Shown here: one piece after another, positions 45,920 through 54,100 of the stretch
How positions within the stretch are numbered: the stretch's first letter is position 1
How the letters are laid out: each line of letters starts with the position of its first letter
Assembly (NCBI GenBank): GCA_045657945.1
Contig: JAZOUB010000037.1
Location: 62,001-126,000, forward strand
Length of the DNA: 64,000 bases
Source: HGM04593 sp045657945
GTDB lineage: Bacteria > Bacteroidota > Bacteroidia > Bacteroidales > Bacteroidaceae
Reading direction: 5' to 3'
The notes under the pieces: generated by a model
Told to the model about the DNA's origin: nothing
The model's database searches: none
Seen by the model: only the letters and a program-made list of their open reading frames with translations
Program-made: the position numbers and the translations under genes

Positions 45920-45958
45920 TAAAAAAGCCGCGGGACTTTCTTTCGAAAATCCCGCGGT
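45920..45958 (-). terminator. Terminator of rpsO (also convergent to the antiporter gene)
   Basis: Eight-base stem CCGCGGGA/TCCCGCGG (45928-45935, 45950-45957). On the minus strand it is followed by six T. Confidence 0.85.
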
Positions 45959-45978
45959 TAAATCTTTCTTGTCGCAGA

Positions 45979-46248
45979 TTATCTACGCAAGCCGAGCTTA
46001 GCTACGATAGCACGGTAGCGGTTGATGTCACGCTCCTTCAAGTAGTTGAGGAGTGAACGACGCTTACCTACCAACATTGTCAAAGCTCTCTGTGTGCTAT
46101 AATCCTTACGGTTAGCCTTGAGGTGCTCCGTCAAATGTGCAATACGGTATGAGAACAATGCAATCTGGCTCTCAGCTGAACCAGTATCAGTGCTAGACGT
46201 TCCGTATGTGCCAAAGATCTCTTTCTTTTTCTCTGTATCCAAATACAT
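45979..46248 (-). CDS. rpsO: 30S ribosomal protein S15
   Basis: 89 residues, exactly the usual length. Key parts are FGTYGTSSTDTGSAESQIALFSYRI at residues ~12-36, then HLKANRKDYSTQRAL and LVGKRRSLLNYLKERD, the 16S rRNA-binding helices. It binds 16S rRNA early in small-subunit assembly. The ATG at 46248 is the only sensible start; longer readings run into the promoter. Monocistronic with its own promoter and terminator. Confidence 0.97.
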   Translation of the reverse strand: MYLDTEKKKEIFGTYGTSSTDTGSAESQIALFSYRIAHLTEHLKANRKDYSTQRALTMLVGKRRSLLNYLKERDINRYRAIVAKLGLRR

Positions 46249-46332
46249 AATTTGAAGTATTAAAAGGTTAAAAAATATCTTTTGGCCGACAAATGAATGC
46301 GCCCGGGGCGCACTATGTTGCCAACGCGGATG

Positions 46333-46362
46333 CAAAGATACAACCTTTTTTCCTAACAGCAA
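46333..46362 (-). promoter_or_regulatory. Promoter of rpsO
   Basis: On the minus strand TTG (46362-46360), 19-base spacer and TATCTTTG (46340-46333): an exact match to the Bacteroidetes consensus, giving a leader of about 80 bases. Confidence 0.75.
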
Positions 46363-46479
46363 TCACTTTGCGTCATTTTTTTTTGCAACAATCCTCTTCT
46401 ACCCTATCCAAATAGAACTTATTTTCAAACAATTACGCACAAAGAGCATAGAAACGGTAATTTTCTCGCTATTTTTTTG

Positions 46480-46504
46480 TAACTTTGCAGTCGCTTGCGA
46501 CTGC
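46480..46504 (+). promoter_or_regulatory. Promoter -7 element and transcript-start hairpin of typA
   Basis: TAACTTTG at 46480-46487 is an exact -7 match. It is directly followed by a perfect palindrome (GCAGTCGC TT GCGACTGC, 46487-46504) that would sit at the 5' end of the mRNA. Confidence 0.55.
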
Positions 46505-46557
46505 TCCCCGGGACATAACACGCAGTACAAAATCTTAAACAAGGAAATAACAGATAT

Positions 46558-48354
46558 ATGCAGAATATTCGTAACATCGCTATCATAGCGCACGTAGATC
46601 ACGGAAAGACAACACTGGTTGATAAAATGATGTTGGCAGGTAACCTGCTGAAGGAGCAGGACAACGATAAACTCACACTCGACAACAACGAGTTGGAGCG
46701 CGAGAGAGGTATAACCATCCTGTCAAAGAATGTATCCATCCAGTATAAGGATACAAAAATCAACATCATTGACACCCCGGGACACAGCGACTTTGGTGGA
46801 GAGGTTGAGCGCGTGCTCAACATGGCCGACGGCTGTATTCTGCTCGTGGATGCCTTTGAAGGCCCCATGCCACAGACACGTTTCGTGCTGCAGAAGGCAT
46901 TGCAGATTGGCTTGAAGCCAATTGTTGTTGTAAACAAGGTTGACAAGCCCAACTGCCGCCCCGAGGAGGTATATGAAATGGTATTCGACCTCATGTTCTC
47001 GCTCGAGGCAACCGAGGAACAGCTCGACTTCCCCGTACTCTACGGTAGTGCAAAAAATAACTGGATGAGCACCGACTGGCGCAACGAGACAACCGACCTC
47101 ACCGCACTGCTCGACGCAATCCTTGAGCACATCCCTGCTCCTGAGAAGCTGGAAGGCACACCACAGATGCTCATCACCTCACTCGACTATTCTCCCTACA
47201 CCGGCCGTATTGCAGTGGGACGCGTACACCGCGGCACACTCACCGAAGGCTCAAACGTTACACTCGTGAACCGCAACGGCGAACAGAGCAAGATGAAGAT
47301 CAAGGAGCTGCACACATTCGAAGGCCTTGGCCGCCGCAAGACCGAGAGCGTGTCATCGGGCGACATCTGTGCCATTGTAGGACTTGAGAAGTTCGAGATT
47401 GGTGACACCATCTGCGACTTTGAGAACCCCGAGGCATTGCCACCTATCGCCATTGACGAGCCAACAATGAGCATGCTCTTTACAATCAACGACTCGCCAT
47501 TCTTTGGCAAGGAGGGCAAGTTCGTGACATCGCGCCACATACAGGAGCGCCTTGACAAGGAACTCGACAAGAACCTTGCACTGCGTGTGAAGAAAGACCC
47601 CGAGGAAGATGCATGGACAGTATTCGGCCGCGGCGTGCTCCACCTCTCGGTACTCATTGAGACCATGCGTCGCGAGGGCTATGAGCTGCAGGTGGGCCAG
47701 CCACAGGTAATCTACAAAGAAATTGACGGTGTAAAGCACGAGCCAATCGAGGAACTCACAATCAATGTTCCAACCGACTACTCAAGCAAAATCATCGATA
47801 TGGTCACACGCCGCAAGGGCGAGATGCTCTCAATGGAAGCACAGGGCGACCGCGTTAACATCGAGTTCAACATTCCTTCACGTGGTATCATCGGTTTGCG
47901 CACCAACGTGCTCACAGCATCGGCCGGCGAAGCAATCATGGCACACCGCTTCAAGGAGTACCAGCCGTTCAAGGGCGAGATTGAGCGACGCACAAACGGT
48001 TCGTTGGTGGTAATGGAGAGCGGTACAGCGTTCGCATATGCAATTGACAAGTTGCAGGAGCGTGGCAAGTTCTTCATCAGCCCACAAGAGGATGTATATG
48101 CCGGCCAGGTTGTCGGTGAGCACATCCACGAGAACGACCTTGTGATTAACGTCACAAAGAGCAAGAAACTTACCAACATGCGTGCAAGCGGCAGCGATGA
48201 TAAGGCACGCATTGTTCCACCAATAATCTTCTCACTCGAGGAGGCACTGGAGTACATCAAGGAGGACGAATACCTTGAGGTGACACCAAAATCAATGCGC
48301 ATGCGCAAGATTATCCTCGACGAGATTGAGCGCAAGCGTGCAAACAAGCAGTAA
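46558..48354 (+). CDS. typA: Ribosome-associated translational GTPase TypA/BipA
   Basis: 598 residues. The GTPase domain shows AHVDHGKTT (P loop), the REGITI-like switch ERERGITILSK, DTPGHSDFGGEV and NKVDKP. EF-G-like domains II, III and V follow, with the BipA-specific C-terminal domain (residues ~480-598). Such proteins act on ribosome assembly and stress translation. The next gene, a lipoprotein, starts four bases after the stop and may be co-transcribed. Confidence 0.96.
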   Translation: MQNIRNIAIIAHVDHGKTTLVDKMMLAGNLLKEQDNDKLTLDNNELERERGITILSKNVSIQYKDTKINIIDTPGHSDFGGEVERVLNMADGCILLVDAFEGPMPQTRFVLQKALQIGLKPIVVVNKVDKPNCRPEEVYEMVFDLMFSLEATEEQLDFPVLYGSAKNNWMSTDWRNETTDLTALLDAILEHIPAPEKLEGTPQMLITSLDYSPYTGRIAVGRVHRGTLTEGSNVTLVNRNGEQSKMKIKELHTFEGLGRRKTESVSSGDICAIVGLEKFEIGDTICDFENPEALPPIAIDEPTMSMLFTINDSPFFGKEGKFVTSRHIQERLDKELDKNLALRVKKDPEEDAWTVFGRGVLHLSVLIETMRREGYELQVGQPQVIYKEIDGVKHEPIEELTINVPTDYSSKIIDMVTRRKGEMLSMEAQGDRVNIEFNIPSRGIIGLRTNVLTASAGEAIMAHRFKEYQPFKGEIERRTNGSLVVMESGTAFAYAIDKLQERGKFFISPQEDVYAGQVVGEHIHENDLVINVTKSKKLTNMRASGSDDKARIVPPIIFSLEEALEYIKEDEYLEVTPKSMRMRKIILDEIERKRANKQ

Positions 48355-48358
48355 AAGG

Positions 48359-49387
48359 ATGAGAAGACTATCGGCATACATCATTTCCCTTATTCTCATC
48401 ATCGCTTGCGGCGAGAAGGAGACAAGGGAATATACTATCCAAGGCGAGGGCGTCGGGACGGGAACGGTATATCTGTTCGGCTCAGGCGATGTACTAAAAC
48501 AACTCACATCGACCGGATGTGACGACAAGTTCACGCTGTCAACCCCGTTGGATAGCAAAGCTATGCTGACCCTGATTCTTCCCAACGAGAGCAGCCTGAC
48601 AATTTTTGCAGAACCGGGAACCGTTGCAAAGCTGCAATCCGACAGTACGCTAAAAAGCGGATGGGCTGTCACAGCCGGACGCACACAACTACTTCATGAC
48701 AGCATATCGCGCGTACTTGACGCAACCGACGACTTTGAGAAACGTAAGAAACTCATTGAGGAGTTTGCGAACAGATACCCAACAAGCGAAGTAACAGTCG
48801 AACTCTTCAGACGCTACCTTGTAGATATACCAAAGCCCGACAACGGCTACATCATGAAAGCCATTGAAAGACTTGGCGGAACGATGCAGAACCACGAGTA
48901 CTTTTCAAACCTGAAACGACGGCTAAAGGAAAAGCACGGCAATGTCAGAAGCAAGATGTTTCCGAGTTTCAAATACTCGACAATAGACAACGAGAAGATC
49001 GATCTGGGAACATATTCCGGACGTTACCTGCTGATTACATTTTGGGACACCGGTAGCAACGAGAGCCGTGAATACCTTAAAGGACTTAGAGAGGTGGAGG
49101 AAAAAGTGACAGGTGAAAGTTTTGCAATCCTCAATGTAGCAATAGGCAATGACACCGCCGAAGTCAGGAAATTCGTCGAAGAGAACAACATCGTAGGCAA
49201 CAACACCTATGACCCCAAGGGCATGAACAGCGAGGTACTGGAACCATTCAACATACCCACACTCCCTTTCTCTGTCCTGCTGACGCCATACAAACGAACA
49301 GAAAGATACCTGTTCAGTATTGACAGTGTCGATGTCGCTTTCATTGATTCCCTGACATTGGTACATGACAAAAGAATAAAAAGATAA
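48359..49387 (+). CDS. Lipoprotein with DUF4369-like and thioredoxin-like domains, lacking CxxC
   Basis: 342 residues. Lipobox LILIIAC (Cys17). The first ~115 residues after it resemble the DUF4369 beta domain common before thioredoxin-like domains in Bacteroidales (GTVYLFGSGDVLKQL). The C-terminal half has a thioredoxin/AhpC-like outline (KMFPSFKYSTIDNEKIDLGTY, then LLITFWDTGSNESREYL). Where WxxWCxxC would normally stand there is WDTGSNES, so no redox-active Cys pair exists. It is likely a binding or structural relative rather than a disulfide exchanger. The ATG at 48359 is chosen; an in-frame start at 48326 would lie within typA. Confidence 0.75.
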   Translation: MRRLSAYIISLILIIACGEKETREYTIQGEGVGTGTVYLFGSGDVLKQLTSTGCDDKFTLSTPLDSKAMLTLILPNESSLTIFAEPGTVAKLQSDSTLKSGWAVTAGRTQLLHDSISRVLDATDDFEKRKKLIEEFANRYPTSEVTVELFRRYLVDIPKPDNGYIMKAIERLGGTMQNHEYFSNLKRRLKEKHGNVRSKMFPSFKYSTIDNEKIDLGTYSGRYLLITFWDTGSNESREYLKGLREVEEKVTGESFAILNVAIGNDTAEVRKFVEENNIVGNNTYDPKGMNSEVLEPFNIPTLPFSVLLTPYKRTERYLFSIDSVDVAFIDSLTLVHDKRIKR

Positions 49388-49398
49388 AACATCGATAT

Positions 49399-50946
49399 AT
49401 GCTCGTAAAGGTCCATGCTGCAGCCATCCAAGGCATCAATGCCACGCTTGTCACCATTGAGGTGAATGCATTGCGAGGAATAAAGTTCTACCTTGTAGGA
49501 CTACCCGACAACGCCGTAAAGGAGAGCCAGCAGCGAATCAATTCAGCACTACACCACAACGGTCTGCGTTTCCCAAGCAAGCAGATAATCGTAAACATGG
49601 CGCCTGCTGATATCAAGAAGGAGGGCTCGGCCTACGACCTTCCAATTGCCATAGGCATTCTTGCCGCCGACGAGATTGTCTCAACAGCAAAGCTCGACCG
49701 CTACCTCATCATGGGCGAGTTGGGACTCGATGGTAAACTCATGCCAATAAAGGGAGCACTCCCCATCACCATCAAAGCCAAGGAACTGGGCTACGAAGGT
49801 ATAATACTGCCGACAGGCAATGCTGCCGAAGCCGCAGTCGTCAACGGCATTGACATTTTTGGAGCTGACAATCTACTGCAGGTACTACAATTCCTTGACG
49901 GAAAGGAAGAAATTGAACCATACAGGGTTGACATCGAAAACGATTTCTACTCAAAACAGAGCTCTTTTCCGTTCGATTTCAGCGAGGTGCGCGGCCAGGA
50001 GAGCGTGAAACGCGCCTTTGAGGTTGCAGCTGCAGGCGGGCACAACCTTATCATGGTTGGTCCCCCGGGTAGTGGCAAGTCAATGATGGCAAAACGACTG
50101 CCCTCCATCCTGCCACCGCTCACACTTGAAGAAAGCCTTGAGACAACAAAGATACACTCTGTCAGCGGAATGATGCCCGACGGCACCGCACTCATCACAC
50201 AGCGTCCCTTCCGTAGCCCACACCACACAATCTCATCGGTAGCATTGTGCGGTGGTGGCTCAAACCCCAAACCCGGCGAAATTTCACTTGCTCACAACGG
50301 CGTGCTGTTCCTTGACGAACTGCCCGAGTTCAGCCGCGACGTACTTGAGGTGATGCGCCAACCGCTCGAAGACCGCAAGATATGCGTAGCACGCGCCAAC
50401 TACAAGGTTGAATACCCTGCCGGCATAATGTTCGTCGCATCAATGAACCCCTGCCCCTGCGGATACTATAACCACCCCACCAAGGACTGCACCTGCAGCC
50501 CCGGACAAGTACAGCGCTACCTCAACAAGATAAGCGGCCCGTTGCTTGACCGCATTGACCTGCAGATAGAGATTACCCCCGTACCATTTGAGGAAATCTC
50601 GAACACCGCACCGGGTGAATCAAGCGCAACAATACGCCAACGCGTGGTTGCAGCACGCAAGATACAGGAAGAGCGTTTCAAGAACGAGAAAGGCATCTAC
50701 TGCAACGCACAGATGACACCCAAGCTCATAGCAAAATATGCAGTGCTTGATGAGACAAGCCTTGCAATGCTAAAGACCGCCATGGCACGCTTCGACCTCT
50801 CGGCACGCGCCTACGACCGCATACTAAAGGTCGCACGTACCATAGCCGACCTGGACAGGAGCGAAAGCATACAGTTCCGGCACATTGCCGAGGCAATAGG
50901 TTACCGCAATCTCGACAGAGGGAACTGGGCAGAGAGAGGGATATAA
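49399..50946 (+). CDS. YifB/ComM-family Mg-chelatase-like AAA+ ATPase
   Basis: 515 residues. An N-terminal Lon-S16-like domain (VKVHAAAIQGINATLVTIEV; PADIKKEGSAYDLPIAIGIL) is followed by an AAA+ module with Walker A GPPGSGKS (221-228) and Walker B LFLDELPEF, then the C-terminal Mg-chelatase helical part containing a Cys-rich CPCGYYNHPTKDC insert. ComM-type helicases promote branch migration in natural transformation. The last ~17 codons (IAEAIGYRNLDRGNW) are repeated almost synonymously at 56572-56620, so the gene's 3' end may have been exchanged. The gene begins 11 bases after the preceding lipoprotein. Confidence 0.93.
   Translation: MLVKVHAAAIQGINATLVTIEVNALRGIKFYLVGLPDNAVKESQQRINSALHHNGLRFPSKQIIVNMAPADIKKEGSAYDLPIAIGILAADEIVSTAKLDRYLIMGELGLDGKLMPIKGALPITIKAKELGYEGIILPTGNAAEAAVVNGIDIFGADNLLQVLQFLDGKEEIEPYRVDIENDFYSKQSSFPFDFSEVRGQESVKRAFEVAAAGGHNLIMVGPPGSGKSMMAKRLPSILPPLTLEESLETTKIHSVSGMMPDGTALITQRPFRSPHHTISSVALCGGGSNPKPGEISLAHNGVLFLDELPEFSRDVLEVMRQPLEDRKICVARANYKVEYPAGIMFVASMNPCPCGYYNHPTKDCTCSPGQVQRYLNKISGPLLDRIDLQIEITPVPFEEISNTAPGESSATIRQRVVAARKIQEERFKNEKGIYCNAQMTPKLIAKYAVLDETSLAMLKTAMARFDLSARAYDRILKVARTIADLDRSESIQFRHIAEAIGYRNLDRGNWAERGI
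50881..50929 (+). repeat. Left copy of the yifB-tail repeat bounding the 51-56.6 kb segment
   Basis: 49 bases inside the yifB 3' end match 56572-56620 at 40 of 49 positions. Most differences are at third codon positions, and all but one codon change is silent (Asn to Ser). Confidence 0.8.
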
Positions 50947-50995
50947 CAATAATTATCTTCAATGCGTGTTATATAATAAACAGATTGACAATGTA

Positions 50996-51055
50996 ATGGA
51001 CTACGACCTCTATACAGACGAACAGATTGTAGATAGTATTCTGCAGGGCGACTGA
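50996..51055 (+). pseudogene. Possible remnant of an ECF sigma-factor N-terminus
   Basis: A 19-codon frame reads MDYDLYTDEQIVDSILQGD and stops. TDEQIV..I..GD is how the first helix of many ECF sigma-70 factors begins, but the remaining ~160 residues are absent. The match is short and could be chance. It lies between yifB and the giant AT-rich gene. The rest of the 50947-51171 gap shows nothing else. Confidence 0.3.
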
Positions 51056-51171
51056 TTATTAGTATGTCTTTAACAGGAAATGCTCTTGTCTCTTTACTTG
51101 TATATTATAAGCGAATTCAATAGTCAACAGAGTATTTGTGATTCATGGAGAAATAATAACTAAAAACAGAT

Positions 51172-54100
51172 ATGAAAATGAAATCTAAACTTATCTTATT
51201 GTTGACAACTTTGTTGTCGTGTTATACTCCTTTATTTGGACAAGTAATCTTTGATTTTGACAACGAAGGACAAGAGTTATTTGGCTTGTCTGGTGAGTCC
51301 ACGAATGAAACATCTGATGGTGACATCCTTAAGGAAGTAATAGCTACTATCGGTGATTATTCCGTTATAGTATCACCTAAAGTAGAGACTATGCCCTTCA
51401 ATAATCGTATTTGGGCAAATGCCCCTAAATTGCGATTGTATAGTGGTACCTGTGAAATATTATCAAATGGTTCGAATATTCATACCATAGTTTTCTATCA
51501 TCGTGGAAGGTTTAATTTAACCACAAATGTTGGTGAATTAACAACAGATGGAAATCAGACTGTTTGGACTGGGGATGCTAAAGAGATAATCTTTAAGGTA
51601 AACTCAAATAGTCAGATAGATAAAATTTCGGTTAATTTGCCGCCATCCCATAACGATCTTGTTAATATTTCAGTTTTTGCTGACGTAAAAAAAGTATCTG
51701 AAGGGGATAGCGTTAGACTTTCGCTAAATAATGCCCAAGTTCTATTTAGTCAAAGCGGCTATACCTATGTGCAAGACTCTACAGCTGCACTTTTGTTCTA
51801 CAGCATGGATATTCCATGCGTGGCAGGTCAAGTACTGAATGGATATATAGATTGCAGTGCGCATTTATATAATGGCCAATATGAGTTGATCACAAACGGA
51901 GCAACCGATCTAACAACTTTCTCGGTCTCCGAAGGAAATGATGTTGTGCCAGAGGAGAGAAGTATAAACGAGGCTTTGAGTGACACACTTTGGAATCATC
52001 TTGTAGTTTTAAGGGGATTAACTATTCGGATTGACGGTACGCAATACTACGGTATAAAAGACAATAAGGAGATTCAAATATTTAACAGATTCGGTTACGA
52101 CATAAATGTTTCTGAGGGTAGCATTGCAGATGTCACAGGTATTCTGATGCCCTATAGAAACACCGTTGAGATTTTCCCGACTCAAACTGTTTCCGATGCA
52201 TCCTCAATTAATCTAAAAATTTTTGATGATAATGGTGTGGATGTTACGGATAGAGTATCCGTTGTGTGGTACAATGTTTCTGGTAATCAAGTTGGTACGG
52301 GAAGTATTTTAGGCGGAGTAACTAAAGGAGAGACTATCTTCTATTCTTTATTTTTAGATGAAACGCTGGGTCAATTATATAAAGAAGTCATAAAGCAAAA
52401 AGTAGAGCCATCGCCTGACGGTACTTGCGTTTGTAATTTAGAACGTATAGATGTGATTACATTAAGAGGAAACGTTCAGTCGTACGGTATTCCAATATAT
52501 AAAGCAAATGTAGAAGTGTTCCAATGGTTAAACAAGAAATATCTAACCACTACAACGGCTCTAACCAACGAAAATGGTCTGTTTGAGATACAGGTGTATA
52601 ATGACTCGACCGAGATTCTTATTTCTGCAAAGGATTACATTGACAATAAGATTGTTCGCAGAAGCCTCAGCAATGGTGAGATGGGAACTATCGACATGGA
52701 ACAGGTAAAAGGAAAAGTTATAGAAATTAAACTGAGCTACCAAGAAGCCATACGCACGGGAGAAGCTGTTAATATTCAGAACTGGTATTCAGACACACGA
52801 AATATTGCGTATTCCGTTCGTAACATGACCAAGAATGTCGATGTTGAAGATTTCTCTCTTCAGCAAGGAAATATTATTTTGCCTTTAGGAGCAGACAATG
52901 GTGACAGAATCCTAATTACGGCACATAGTCTAAATGACAAGTTTTCCGATGCTTTTGCAGAAGCAACTATTGAAACGAATGACACAGCTAAAGTGTCTCT
53001 CGCATTAGTTGCTTATGGAGGTATTGAAGCAACATGTTTGTCAATGAGAGATGATCAGTTGATTGCGATGATTTATGATGCAGATGAGAAATTGGTCATG
53101 CGTTCAGTATTCTCGACTTCTCGCGTCACTTTTGCAAATCTAAAGTCTGGGGACTACAAATTACTGATGATGGGATATAATGGTGCCGTGGGATCCATTG
53201 GGTCTATCAGCGAATTAGGTGCATTTGGCCTTATGGAAAACGTAGATTACATTATCAATAATGTTGCTGTCAATGATGGCCAAATATCTACGCTGACAAT
53301 CGCTGACGTTCCTGAGTTGGATGCCTCCAAATTCGAATATACTGGTGAGAACACATATTATTTATGTGACAAGAGCCTGATGACCGTAGGTAAGTTGGTC
53401 ACACTAACAACCCGTGTTGATTTCAAAGAACAATTCATAAAGGACATAAAGAATGTAAATGTTGTTATCGACATTCCCGAAGGCTGTGAATTTGAACCCA
53501 ATTCTGTTGTTGTGGGCACGAAGGCTTTGAAGTACTCTCAAAATGGAAACAAACTTATTATTTCATTAGAAAAGGAGGATATAGACAGTCGTATCCGATT
53601 TTGTATTAACCCATTACAAGCTGGAACATATTTGACTACAGCAAATGTGGAGTTCGATTGCAAAGGTGAAAAATCTCAACCAATCGGTCAAGCAGTGTTT
53701 ACCATTTCCTCAGGAAAATTCTTTGTGCCAGAAACGACAAGTACTCCAAACATCAAGGTAAGAGGTATTGCGTCTCCCAGGGCAACAGTCGATATATATG
53801 ATGGAGATTATGTAATTGGAACCACTGTTGCCCTATCTGACGGTAAATGGTCTTCAGAATGTGTGTTACACAATGCCTATAACTTATCAACGCATAGCAT
53901 CCATGCTGTTTGCACAGGAACAGATGGAAAAGTGACAAATACCGAGTCGTTGGATTGTTTATATGATATAAATGCAATCTTTGTGAAGTCGGTGACAATG
54001 ATTAATACATATCACACCATAGCTGACCATGCTGAGAAAGAAAGTCGGATGACTTTTGACTTTGTCAATCTGACAACAACTCCAAAGAGCTATTCATTTT

